This document shows, piece after piece, positions 45,958 through 53,992 of a stretch of DNA of 64,000 bases. The position numbers and the translations under genes were made by a program. Within the stretch, counting starts at the first letter, position 1. Each line of letters opens with the position of its first letter. Where the stretch lies: contig NZ_JACHLY010000002.1 of the NCBI RefSeq assembly GCF_014204715.1, positions 186,001 through 250,000 of the forward strand, read 5' to 3'. The notes under the pieces were generated by a model. It saw nothing but the letters and a program-made list of their open reading frames with translations. It ran no database searches and was not told the origin of the DNA. The stretch is from Streptomonospora salina. Lineage in GTDB: Bacteria > Actinomycetota > Actinomycetes > Streptosporangiales > Streptosporangiaceae.

Positions 45958-46932
45958 ATGGATTTGACACGGCTGCGGCTGCTGGTGGAGCTGGAGCGGC
46001 TGGGCACGATGGCGGCGGTCGCGGAGACGACCGGGATGGGCACCTCGGCGGTGTCCAAGCACTTCGCGGTGCTGGAGCGCGAGGCGGGGACGCAGCTGCT
46101 GGTGCCCGACGGCAGGAGAGTGCGCCTGACCCCGGCAGGGCACCGGCTGGCCCGCCACGCGGTGGACATCCTCGCGCGCGCCGACACCGCCCGCGCCGAG
46201 CTGGCGGGCGAAGGCGCCCCCGTGGGCCAGGTGGACCTGGTCAGCTTCATCAGCGTCGCCGGCCCCATCGTGCTGCCGGCGGTCCGCCGCCTGCAGTCCG
46301 ACCACCCCGGCATCGACGTGCGGCTGATCGAGCACGAGCCCGACGAGGCACTGGAGCTGCTCCAGTCGGGCACGGTCGACCTCGGCCTGGTCTACGACTA
46401 CAGCCTGGTGCCGCGGCGGTTCCCCGGCACACTGACGCTGCGCCCGATCGGCACCGAACCGCTGCTGCTGTCCCAGCCCTCGGGCGGGGCGGCCACAAGC
46501 CGCATCATGACCCGCCGCCGGCTGTCCGGGGCGGCCGAGTCCTCGTGGATCGCCAACTCCCGCGGCAGCGACGAGGACGAGCTGGTGCGGCGGATGTGCG
46601 CCGGTGCCGGTTTCGCTCCGCGCATCCGGCACCGCATCGACAACCTGGAGGTCGTCGAGCAGCTCGTGGCCGCCGGGATGGGCGTGGGCGTCATGCCCAA
46701 ACTCGCAGCGGCCGCGCGCCGCGGGGTGGTGCACTCCCCGCTGGGCGATCTCGGCGGCACCCGGCGGATCTCGCTGGCCAGCAGCACCGGCGGGTGGTCG
46801 TGGCGCCCGATCACGCTGCTGGCCCGCTACCTGTGGGAGCAGGCGCGCGGCGTACTGGACGACACCGCACCGACGCCGCCGGTCTCCGGCGGAGCGGAGG
46901 TCGCCGGGGACCCCGAGCCACCGCCGGGCTGA
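45958..46932 (+). CDS. LysR-family regulator divergent from the EamA exporter
   Basis: 324 residues. An N-terminal winged helix (DLTRLRLLVELERLGTMAAVAE, then GTSAVSKHFAVLEREAG) is followed by a periplasmic-binding-like effector domain (VDLVSFISVAGPIVLPAVRRL, GTVDLGLVYDY). It should control its own gene and the exporter from the 71-bp shared intergenic region. The ATG at 45958 lies just after TTTCGGTGG. It converges on a second LysR gene 52 bp beyond its stop. Confidence 0.9.
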   Translation: MDLTRLRLLVELERLGTMAAVAETTGMGTSAVSKHFAVLEREAGTQLLVPDGRRVRLTPAGHRLARHAVDILARADTARAELAGEGAPVGQVDLVSFISVAGPIVLPAVRRLQSDHPGIDVRLIEHEPDEALELLQSGTVDLGLVYDYSLVPRRFPGTLTLRPIGTEPLLLSQPSGGAATSRIMTRRRLSGAAESSWIANSRGSDEDELVRRMCAGAGFAPRIRHRIDNLEVVEQLVAAGMGVGVMPKLAAAARRGVVHSPLGDLGGTRRISLASSTGGWSWRPITLLARYLWEQARGVLDDTAPTPPVSGGAEVAGDPEPPPG

Positions 46933-46984
46933 GTCCCGCCCCGGCCTCCGCGTCCTACCCCCGGGGACCGTGCGGCGCGGCGCT

Positions 46985-47923
46985 TCAGGCCGCGCCGCCC
47001 CCCGAAACCAGCAGCGGGCTCGCCGCGGGCACCGGAACCTTGCTCGCCGCCTCGCGCACCGCGCTCAGCAGCGGCTCCGCGTCGTAGCCGGCGCGGGTCA
47101 CGACGACGACGTGGCGGCGGGCGGTGTTGCGCACCGTGCGCACCACGACGTGCGGCGCGGGCATCCCGGTCCAGCCCAGCCGCGGCATCAGCGCTACCCC
47201 GAGCCCGGCCCGCACCAGCGCGAACACGGCGCTGAACTCGTGGACGGTGTGGGCCACCTGCGGCTGGAACCCGGCCTGGTGGCAGGCCGCGGCCACGCAG
47301 TCGTACCACGGCGACCCCGGCGGCGACATGATCCAGTGGGCGTCGGCGAGGTCGGCGCCGAGTTCCAGGTCGGTACAGGCGGCCAGGGGGTGCTGGTAGG
47401 GCAGGACCACGTCGAAGGGCTCGACCATGACCGGGGCGAGCCGGAATTCGCCGGTGGCGTTGGGCGGGATGTCGGAGGACATGGTGACGGCGATGTCCAG
47501 CTCGCCCGAGCGCAGCATCTCGGTGGACCGGTCGGGTTCGGCCTGCACGATCTCGAAGCGCCACCCCGGGCGGGTGGTGCGCAGGGCGGCGACCGCCGGG
47601 GCGACGAGGTCGCAGATCCCGGTGGCGAAGGAGCCGACACGGGCCGATCCCACCCGGCCTTGGGCGTACTCGGCGAGGTCGGCTTCGGCGCGCTCCATCT
47701 CGGCGAAGATCACGTCGGCGCGCTCGACGAGCAGGCGGGCGGCACCGGTGAGGATGAACCTGCGCCCCTGCCGTTCGACGAGGGCGACTCCGGCGTCCTT
47801 GGCCAGTGCTGTCAGCTGCTGGGAGACCGCCGAGGGGGTCACACCCAGCGCGTCGGCGGCTGCGGCGACCGTCTGGTGGCGGCCCAGTGCCTGCAGGAGC
47901 TGCAACCGGCGCACATCGATCAT
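46985..47923 (-). CDS. LysR-family transcriptional regulator
   Basis: 312 residues. The helix-turn-helix is MIDVRRLQLLQALGRHQTV with TPSAVSQQLTALAKDAG. The effector domain (RVGSARVGSFATGICDLVAPAVAAL, ELDIAVTM) contains several Cys and His residues but shows no diagnostic ligand motif. The ATG at 47923 gives a canonical LysR start. No divergent target gene is adjacent; the upstream 840 bp hold no recognised gene, so its target may lie elsewhere or may have been lost. Confidence 0.88.
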   Translation of the reverse strand: MIDVRRLQLLQALGRHQTVAAAADALGVTPSAVSQQLTALAKDAGVALVERQGRRFILTGAARLLVERADVIFAEMERAEADLAEYAQGRVGSARVGSFATGICDLVAPAVAALRTTRPGWRFEIVQAEPDRSTEMLRSGELDIAVTMSSDIPPNATGEFRLAPVMVEPFDVVLPYQHPLAACTDLELGADLADAHWIMSPPGSPWYDCVAAACHQAGFQPQVAHTVHEFSAVFALVRAGLGVALMPRLGWTGMPAPHVVVRTVRNTARRHVVVVTRAGYDAEPLLSAVREAASKVPVPAASPLLVSGGGAA

Positions 47924-48767
47924 GCCGCCAATGTAATCCGCCGGAAACACCCGGCCGGGGCACCGCACCACCGTATTCAACAGCAGCGGTTACGCAACGC
48001 CACCGGATCCGCGGGCTCGCGTCACCCGCGCAAGATACCCCGGATTCCGGATATATGACCGCTGTCCGGCGTCTTCGTTGGACACGGAGCATCAGCGGAC
48101 CCGATCCGCCGCGCCGCAGCCGACTACCGTCAGTCGTCGCCGCGCGTCCTCGCTTATGTCGGAGCACACACCGCGGTGGCCGGCGCCGTACGCCGCAGTG
48201 CTCCGGGAGCGGGCCGCCGCGGAAGCGGCACAGGACGAGTACCGCCCGGTGGATGCGAGTCAGGGCGCGGCTGCCGTCGGGGGACCGCACCGACGGCGCT
48301 CGGCGGCCGGCAGCTTCGGGACGTCGAGGACGGATTCCCTCCGCAGCGACGACCTCGCCGACCTCGAATCGAAACCGCCCCCGCTCAAAGAGTTCCTGCT
48401 GGCCAACCGAACCGCCCCCGCTCGCCGAAGCGGCATCGGTGGCCTGAGGAGGCTCAGCCGTGTGTCCTGTCCCGCCGTCAGCACTTCCCGCGCTGCCGAG
48501 GGTCTGCACTTTGCGGGGCATCGTGAGCGGTTTTTCCGAATCCATGGACACCAGGGAGGTGCGGACGATGGAGCACGGCCGGACGACGCAGCACCGGGGC
48601 GACGGCCGGCACTGATCCGCTGCTTGCGGCGCGGGCGGCTTCGCCGGGTGCCCGGCACCGGGACGCGCTCCGCCTCGTTCACGGCGATCCGTGGACATCG
48701 AGACCGACAGTGACGCCACCGGACATGGCTTCGGCAACCACGGAACCCGTGGAGGCCCAACGGTGAT
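47924..48767. other. gene-poor region upstream of the second LysR gene
   Basis: About 840 bp. The best frame (ATG at 48156, plus strand) begins MSEHTPRWPAPYAAVLRE and runs to 48713, but its codon use turns unlike a real gene in the second half and no family is recognised. A fragment of a lost gene is possible. AT-richer DNA near 48050 (GGATATATGACC) may hold a promoter. Confidence 0.35.
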
Positions 48768-49736
48768 TCAACGGCGTCGATCGCGGGAGTTCCCCCGGGG
48801 CGGGCTCGCCGGCGCGATCCGGAGCAGATCGTCCACCAGGCGCGCCACGACGGGCGCGGCGACACCCGCCCGCCGAGCCGCACGCAGCAGCGCACCGCCC
48901 AGCGCGTCGACCTCCATGGGCCGTCCGGCCTCGCGGTCGCGCAGCATCGAAGGTTTGACGGCGCCCGGTGCGGCGTCGAACATCTCCACGACATGGGCGG
49001 TGTCCAGGTCGATGCCGCCGGCGGCGGCCACCGCGGCGGTCTCCTCGGCGACGCCGATCATGTCGGCGCGGCGCTCGGTACGGGCGGTTCCCAGGTCGCT
49101 GCGATGGTGCGTGCACACCAGCGCGGTGGCCAGAAGGAACTGGTACTTGCGCCACAGGACGGCGTCTTCGTCGTCGCTGAGCCGCACCTGCAGCCCCGCC
49201 GAGTGCAGCGCCGCGGCCAGGCCCTCCACCCGCTCGGGCGGCGCACCGGAGTAGGCGATGTCCAGCGCGGCGAACGGGCTGGTCTGGCTGATGCGGCCGG
49301 GTTCGGTGCGGGTGGACTCCACGCGGATGGAGGCCCCCAGCACGTGGGCGCGGGGATAGTACGACCGCAGCAGGTCCAGGTGCTCGTAGCCGTTGAGGAG
49401 CGGGACCACGAGCGCGTCCGCGGCCAGGTGCGGAGCGACGCGCTCGAGAGCCGCCTCCAGCGCCGTGGCCTTGGGGGCGACCACCAGCACGTCGGCGGGT
49501 TCGCCGGCGACCGGTACGGCGGGGACGTCGGCGCGGAAGCGGCCGAGTACGGCGGAGTCGACGTGCAGGCCGTGCTCGGCGATGCGGGCGGCGGTGGGTT
49601 CGGTGGCGACCACGGTGACGGCGCGGCCGTCGCGGGCGAGCGCTCCGGCTAGCAGCCCGCCGACGCCGCCGGGGGCGAGCACGGTGGTGCGGCCGGGCTC
49701 GACCGCCCGGGCGGGGTCGGGAGTGGGGTCGCTCAT
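48768..49736 (-). CDS. ketopantoate reductase-family (PanE/ApbA-like) oxidoreductase
   Basis: 322 residues. The N-terminal Rossmann motif reads VLAPGGVGGLLAGALARDG, close to the GxGxxG of ApbA but with APGGVG. VVAPKATALEAAL, PLLNGYEH (usual LQNG) and LWRKYQFLLATALVC with the catalytic Lys are present. It is probably an NADPH-dependent reductase of 2-oxo acids. Deviations from the PanE core motifs suggest a paralogue rather than the pantothenate-pathway enzyme. The ATG at 49736 removes an unconserved extension. Divergent from the GNAT gene. Confidence 0.83.
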   Translation of the reverse strand: MSDPTPDPARAVEPGRTTVLAPGGVGGLLAGALARDGRAVTVVATEPTAARIAEHGLHVDSAVLGRFRADVPAVPVAGEPADVLVVAPKATALEAALERVAPHLAADALVVPLLNGYEHLDLLRSYYPRAHVLGASIRVESTRTEPGRISQTSPFAALDIAYSGAPPERVEGLAAALHSAGLQVRLSDDEDAVLWRKYQFLLATALVCTHHRSDLGTARTERRADMIGVAEETAAVAAAGGIDLDTAHVVEMFDAAPGAVKPSMLRDREAGRPMEVDALGGALLRAARRAGVAAPVVARLVDDLLRIAPASPPRGNSRDRRR

Positions 49737-49913
49737 ACGGCGGTTCGCCTCCTCGTCGCACGGCCGGCGGACGCCGCGCAGGGCGCCCACCGCGGTGGGC
49801 CAACACTGCCATCCATGTTGGACCGGGCGGCCCCGGGGGTAGCCGCGGCCGGGACGGTCGCGGACACCGACCCTCCGGATTCCCCGGCGGCCCCAACGAG
49901 GGAGCAGGACGTG

Positions 49914-49929
49914 AAGATCGCACGATCTT
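49914..49929. promoter_or_regulatory. small AT-rich hairpin followed by a T-rich run
   Basis: AAGATCG and CGATCTT flank a 2-nt loop and are followed by TCTTTAA. It looks like a short intrinsic terminator or an operator, but lies between divergent genes (PanE-like and GNAT), about 165 bp before the GNAT start, so attenuation or repressor binding is possible. Confidence 0.4.
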
Positions 49930-50095
49930 TCTTTAACGTCACGACACTGCCACCTTTTCCTCGTGTCGCGGCGGCATTGCGCTCACCGGGGACGTACGGT
50001 CGAAACACAGCCCACCTCGCCGCTCGGTCTGTGCCACGGGGGCAGACTCGGCGAGACCGGGGTGCGCGGACGCATCGAGAACGGGTGGAAAGAAC

Positions 50096-50650
50096 ATGGA
50101 AACTTCGTTGGCGACCAAACCGCGCGGTGGAGTTCCGGCGCTGCGCTTCCGGTACCTGAACCCCGGCGACGTAGACGAGCTCGCCGGCCTGTGGGCGGCG
50201 CTGCACGAGCGCCACGAATCCACGGCACCGCACCTCGAGGACATCATCACCCGGGTGAACGCCGACGAGTCCTGGCGCCGCCGCCGTGCGCAGTACCTGG
50301 CGTGGCTGCACGAGCCCGAGACGCTGGCCGTCGTGGCCGAGCGCGAGGGCGTGTCGGTGGGCTATGCGATGGTGACGATCCGCGAGAACCAGCAGGGCTC
50401 CTGGGACCGCGGCTCGCGCGTGGCCGTCGTGCAGACCCTGGCGGTCCTCCCCGACCACGTCGGCACGGGCGTGGGATCGGGCCTGCTGGACGAGCTGCGC
50501 AGCCAGGTCGGCGCCATGGGCATCCACGACCTGGAGCTGACGGCGCTGGCCACCAGCTCCGAGGACATCCGGTTCTTCGAGCAGGAGGGGTTCCGCCCCT
50601 TCGTGACGACGATGGTCAGCCGCATCGGCGGCTTCGGCGGCCACGACTAG
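50096..50650 (+). CDS. GNAT-family N-acetyltransferase
   Basis: 184 residues. The acetyl-CoA-binding motif is AVLPDHVGTGVGSGLLDEL near residues 118-136, preceded by the beta-bulge strand VAVVQTLAV and followed by LELTALATSSEDIRFFEQEGF. The substrate is unknown. The ATG at 50096 follows GGAAAGAAC. It is followed at 50666 by a 25-bp perfect stem and is monocistronic. Confidence 0.87.
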   Translation: METSLATKPRGGVPALRFRYLNPGDVDELAGLWAALHERHESTAPHLEDIITRVNADESWRRRRAQYLAWLHEPETLAVVAEREGVSVGYAMVTIRENQQGSWDRGSRVAVVQTLAVLPDHVGTGVGSGLLDELRSQVGAMGIHDLELTALATSSEDIRFFEQEGFRPFVTTMVSRIGGFGGHD

Positions 50651-50665
50651 GGCGCAGCGGCCCGC

Positions 50666-50718
50666 GGCACACGCGCGAGGGCACCGCCCGGGACGGGCGG
50701 TGCCCTCGCGCGTGTGCC
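50666..50718. terminator. exceptionally long hairpin: 25-bp perfect stem, 3-nt loop
   Basis: 50666-50690 pairs with 50694-50718 without a mismatch around the loop GGA. It lies between the convergent GNAT and MerR genes and should terminate in both directions. Confidence 0.8.
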
Positions 50719-50762
50719 CCCGGCGTTCGCGGAGAGGCCCCGCGCCCGGGATTCCGCGCCGC

Positions 50763-51173
50763 TCAGCCCCCGGCCGCGGGCCGGTCGTCGGCCTCCCCGG
50801 CCAGGAGTTCGTCGTAGACACCGATCTTGTAATCGAGATAGCGCACGGTCTCCTCCGTGCGCTCCATCTCCGCACGCAGCCGCTTCCGGTGCTCCACCAG
50901 CATGCCGCGCCGCCGCGCCGCCGCCTCCGGTCCCCGGCGGACGAGCCGGGCGTATTCGAGCATCCCCCGGATCGGCATGCCGGTGTCCCGGAGCCGGTTG
51001 ATCAGCTCCAAGCGGTCCAGTTCCCCCTCGCCGTAGACCCGCTGGCCCGACGCCGAACGCGGAACGGGGTCCATCAGCCCGATGCGCTCGTAGTACCGGA
51101 GGGTGTCGGCGGAGAGCCCGGTGCGGTCGGCGGCTTCGGAGATCGACAGTCCCTGCGTCGGCGCGGTGCTCAT
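50763..51173 (-). CDS. MerR-family transcriptional regulator
   Basis: 136 residues. The N-terminal winged helix reads SISEAADRTGLSADTLRYYERIGLM with the second-wing QRVYGEGELDRLELINRLRDTGMPI, followed by a long dimerisation helix and a short polar tail. Effector-domain cysteines are absent, so it is not a metal sensor of the MerR/CueR kind. It resembles aldehyde- or drug-responsive regulators such as those controlling aldo/keto reductases. The ATG at 51173 is 155 bp from the divergent aldo/keto reductase, which has a MerR-type promoter. Confidence 0.9.
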   Translation of the reverse strand: MSTAPTQGLSISEAADRTGLSADTLRYYERIGLMDPVPRSASGQRVYGEGELDRLELINRLRDTGMPIRGMLEYARLVRRGPEAAARRRGMLVEHRKRLRAEMERTEETVRYLDYKIGVYDELLAGEADDRPAAGG

Positions 51174-51228
51174 ACCGTCGAATCTAACCGCGGCCCGTGG
51201 ACGGTCCGCACCGTTCGGGGCACCGCGC

Positions 51229-51259
51229 TTGCCCTGGAGCGCGCTCCAAGCGGCAGGGT
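51229..51259 (+). promoter_or_regulatory. MerR-type promoter with 19-bp spacer and central palindrome
   Basis: A -35 of TTGCCC (51229-51234), a 19-bp spacer and CAGGGT (51254-51259) enclose the perfect 14-bp palindrome TGGAGCGCGCTCCA (51235-51248). An over-long 19-20 bp spacer occupied by a dyad is the hallmark of promoters that MerR proteins untwist. It faces the aldo/keto reductase gene. Confidence 0.75.
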
Positions 51260-51328
51260 TCGGGGCGCGGCGCCGCTCCGCGGCGCAGCACCGACCTCGC
51301 AGTGCGGCTGACGGAAGGAGGCGGGCCG

Positions 51329-52312
51329 TTGCTCGCCACGAACACACTCGGTACCGGCGGACCCGCGGTCGGCGCGATCGGCTTGGGGTGCATGGGCATG
51401 TCGCACGGCTACGACCCGCACGGGCGCGACGACGCGGCCTCGGCCGCGGTGATCGGCCAGGCCCTCGACGCCGGAGTGAACCTGCTGGACACCGCCGACG
51501 TCTACGGGCCCTGCACCAACGAGGAACTGGTGGGCGCGGCGCTCGCCGGCCGGCGCGACGAGGCGGTACTGGCAACCAAGGTCGGGCTGGTCGCCGACGG
51601 GCGCCATCCCTTGGGGCGCCGCAACGACGGGCGCCCCGAGCACGTCCGGGCGAGCATCGACGCGAGCCTGCGCCGGCTGGGCACCGACCGGGTCGACCTC
51701 TACCAGCTGCACCGCGTCGACCCCGAGGTGCCGATCGAGGAGAGCTGGGCGGCCATGGCCGAAGCGGTCGCCGCGGGCAAGGCGGGGCGCATCGGGCTTT
51801 CGGAGGTGTCGGTCGCGGAGATCGAGCGGGCGTCGGCGGTCCACCCGGTGGCGTCGGTGCAGTCGGAGCTCTCGGTGTGGACCCCCGAGGCCCTGGCCGA
51901 CGTCGTGCCCTACTGCCAAGCGAACGGCATCGCCTTCCTCGCTTACGCGCCGCTCGGGCGCGGTTTCCTGACCGGGCGCTTCAGGAGCGCCGACGACATC
52001 GCCGACGGCGACTGGCGCCGCACCAACCCGCGCTTCCAGCCCGACGCGCTGGACGCCAACAGGGCGATCACCGACGCCATCCGCCGCATCGCCGAGCGAC
52101 GCGGCGCAGGCCCCGGTCAGGTGGCCCTGGCCTGGACACGCGCCCAGGCCGGATGCGTGGTGCCGATCCCCGGCACCAAGACCCCGCGCTACCTCGCCGA
52201 GAACGCCGCGGCGGCCGGTGTCGAACTCACCTCTGAAGATCTGGCCGAGCTCGACGCCGCTCCCCCGGCGGTGGGGACGCGCTACCGCTTCGTCGGCAGT
52301 GCTCGGCCGTGA
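51329..52312 (+). CDS. aldo/keto reductase
   Basis: 327 residues, a TIM-barrel NADPH enzyme of the YajO/Gre3-like AKR group. Asp of the tetrad is in LLDTADVYGP, Lys in VLATKVGLV, and His in LYQLHRVDP, with the NADPH-binding end VVPIPGTKTPRYLAENAAAAG. A TTG at 51329 is chosen as start because GGAAGGAGG lies 7 bp upstream; a GTG at 51302 is in frame but without a ribosome-binding site. It probably reduces toxic aldehydes or ketones, as MerR-controlled AKRs often do (inference). Confidence 0.9.
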   Translation: MLATNTLGTGGPAVGAIGLGCMGMSHGYDPHGRDDAASAAVIGQALDAGVNLLDTADVYGPCTNEELVGAALAGRRDEAVLATKVGLVADGRHPLGRRNDGRPEHVRASIDASLRRLGTDRVDLYQLHRVDPEVPIEESWAAMAEAVAAGKAGRIGLSEVSVAEIERASAVHPVASVQSELSVWTPEALADVVPYCQANGIAFLAYAPLGRGFLTGRFRSADDIADGDWRRTNPRFQPDALDANRAITDAIRRIAERRGAGPGQVALAWTRAQAGCVVPIPGTKTPRYLAENAAAAGVELTSEDLAELDAAPPAVGTRYRFVGSARP

Positions 52313-52362
52313 ACGGCGGATGTGTAGCCGACCCTCCCGCGTAGCGGGGCGCGGCACGCTGA

Positions 52363-52379
52363 TTCGCCCGCAGGGCGAA
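52363..52379 (+). terminator. short hairpin after the aldo/keto reductase
   Basis: TTCGCCC and GGGCGAA around a 3-nt loop, 50 bp beyond the stop codon; a modest terminator candidate. Confidence 0.4.
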
Positions 52380-52389
52380 ACAGCGCCTG

Positions 52390-52574
52390 GCAACGTGTGC
52401 GCGTCGGGTACCGCCGGACGGGCGGGAACGGGGCCGTCAGGCTCGAAAGCCCGTGGAGACCGGGTGAGACCGGCCTCACGGTCGGCACAGGTCGATGAAG
52501 CGGGAAGCCATGGCCGTGCCGCGCGATGCGGTGCGGGCCGGAATCCCCCGGCTTCAGCCGGGGGAGCGCGTCAA
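52390..52574 (+). pseudogene. IS200/IS605-type right end with TnpB C-terminal relic
   Basis: The plus strand reads NVCASGTAGRAG...KARGDRVRP, the kind of cysteine-bearing tail with VRP seen at the C terminus of actinobacterial TnpB/OrfB proteins. It is followed by GAATCCCCCGGCTTCAGCCG and on to GTCAA. That last part is a subterminal 9-bp hairpin (52545-52553 with 52556-52564) before the terminal TCAA, as in IS605-family right ends. The rest of tnpB and the left end are absent. The assignment relies on remembered family features. Confidence 0.55.
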
Positions 52575-52647
52575 CGAGACCGCCCCGGCCGCGCCGCGCA
52601 CGGCCGGGGTACCGCGCCGGCGGCGCCGTGCCGCTAGGCTCGGCTGC

Positions 52648-53856
52648 GTGGCAAGCGACGCGAACACCTGCAATTTCCCCGGTTGCGCACGCCCCGTGCC
52701 GCGCAGTTCCTCGCCCGGTAGGCCGTCGCAGTACTGCGACCTGCCCGAGCACACCCGCTGGCGGGCCTGGCGGGAGCGCCAGCGGCTGGAGCAGGAGACG
52801 GCCGAAGGCACGGTCGAAGAGGCGCGCGCGGAGCCCGCGCCCGGCGATCAGGCGCCGTCGTCGGCCGGGGCCGGTCCCGTCACCGAGGCGCGCCTGCGCG
52901 CCGAGGACCTGCTGACCCGCTTCTCGGTCCAGGCCGAGCAGCTCGCGGCGACACTGGGCACCGCGCGCGAAGCCTTCGCCACGATGACCGATCCGGCCAG
53001 TGTGGAGGCCCAGGTCGAGGCGGCGCGGATCGACGCCGCGCGGCGGGTGGCCGAGGCCGAATCGACCCGGTTGGCGGCCGACAACCGCCGCCGGGCCGCC
53101 GACCAGGCACGCGGCGGCGCCGAAGAAGCGGCGGCGTCGGCGATCTCGGCTGCGGGCGCGGCCGAGCGCATGGCCGACGAGGCCCTGTCGCGGCGCCGGG
53201 ACGCGCTGGCCGAGCGCGACCGCGCCGCCGGGGAGGCCGAGCGCGCCGGCGCCGAGCGCGACGCGGCCCGTGCGGAGTACGAGGCCGGGCTCGCCGAGGC
53301 CCAGCGCCGCGTCGACGCGGCGGAGCGCGCGGCCGCCGAACGCGTCGAGACCGAGCGGCAGCGGGCCGAGGCCGAGCTGGCCGAGGTGCGCGAGCGGGCC
53401 CGGCGGGAGGAGGCGGCGCTGCAGGAGCGGCTGGAGGAGCGGCGCCGCGCCGCCGAGGAGGCCGACCGGCGGGCCGAGGAGGAGCGGCGCGGCGCCGAAC
53501 GGGCCGAGGCCGAGGCCGCCGAGCTGCGCGGCCGCGTCGAGACCCTGGCGGGCGAGCGCGACCGGGCCTCCGAGGCGCTGGAGCGGTCCCGCGCCGCCGC
53601 GGAGGAGGAACGCGCGCACCACCGGGCCGAATCCGCGCGCCGGCAGTCCGCGGCCGCCGACGCCCTGAGCGAAGCCAAGCAGGACGCCGCGGCGCGGTTG
53701 GCCGCCGTCGACGACGCGCGCGCCCAGGCACTGCACCGCGCCGAGCGCGCCGAGGGGCAGCTGGACGAGGCGCTGGCCGACCTGAAACGCCTGCGTGCGC
53801 TGGTGCCGGCCGAGACCGCGTCCGCTCCGGAACGCTCGGCCGACGGTTCCGGCTGA
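52648..53856 (+). CDS. zinc-finger plus long coiled-coil protein of unknown function
   Basis: 402 residues. The first 40 hold a compact Cys/His cluster (CNFPGCARPVP ... QYCDLPEHTRWR) that looks like a small treble-clef-type zinc site, related to finger motifs reading C..C...YC...H in actinobacterial proteins. Residues about 75-385 are an uninterrupted Ala/Glu/Arg-rich coiled coil (for example RARREEAALQERLEERRRAA), superficially like KfrA or DivIVA partners. No enzymatic motif is seen. The GTG at 52648 is the best start; upstream in-frame sequence belongs to the IS605 relic. Function unknown; a DNA-binding or cytoskeletal scaffold is a guess. Confidence 0.75.
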   Translation: MASDANTCNFPGCARPVPRSSSPGRPSQYCDLPEHTRWRAWRERQRLEQETAEGTVEEARAEPAPGDQAPSSAGAGPVTEARLRAEDLLTRFSVQAEQLAATLGTAREAFATMTDPASVEAQVEAARIDAARRVAEAESTRLAADNRRRAADQARGGAEEAAASAISAAGAAERMADEALSRRRDALAERDRAAGEAERAGAERDAARAEYEAGLAEAQRRVDAAERAAAERVETERQRAEAELAEVRERARREEAALQERLEERRRAAEEADRRAEEERRGAERAEAEAAELRGRVETLAGERDRASEALERSRAAAEEERAHHRAESARRQSAAADALSEAKQDAAARLAAVDDARAQALHRAERAEGQLDEALADLKRLRALVPAETASAPERSADGSG

Positions 53857-53918
53857 GGCGCCGCGCGCCGCGGCGGCGTTTTCCGGCGGAGGCCGGCCCC
53901 CGTGCGGGGCTCCGGCGC

Positions 53919-53958
53919 TAAAGTTTGGTCTAGACCTCTGCCCCCGCACCGGGGGCAG
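53919..53958 (+). promoter_or_regulatory. promoter, GntR-like operator and leader hairpin before the cyclase gene
   Basis: TAAAGT (53919-53924) is a good -10. It is followed at once by TTGGTCTAGACC, whose core GGTCTAGACC (53927-53936) matches the centre of DasR/GntR-type operators. CTGCCCCC (53938-53945) then pairs with GGGGGCAG (53951-53958). The layout suggests repression at the transcription start plus a structured leader. Confidence 0.6.
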
Positions 53959-53992
53959 CGACCCCGGGACGCGCAGAGAAGAGGGCGGATCC

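Noticed and set aside
48156-48713. Possible hypothetical gene starting MSEHTPRWPAPYAA
   Set aside because: Codon use deteriorates after the first 90 codons and no family or ribosome-binding site supports it; kept only as a gene-poor region.
52545-52564. GC hairpin taken as an ordinary transcription terminator
   Set aside because: Its flanks (GAATC before, GTCAA after) and the TnpB-like peptide upstream fit an IS605 right end better than a terminator.
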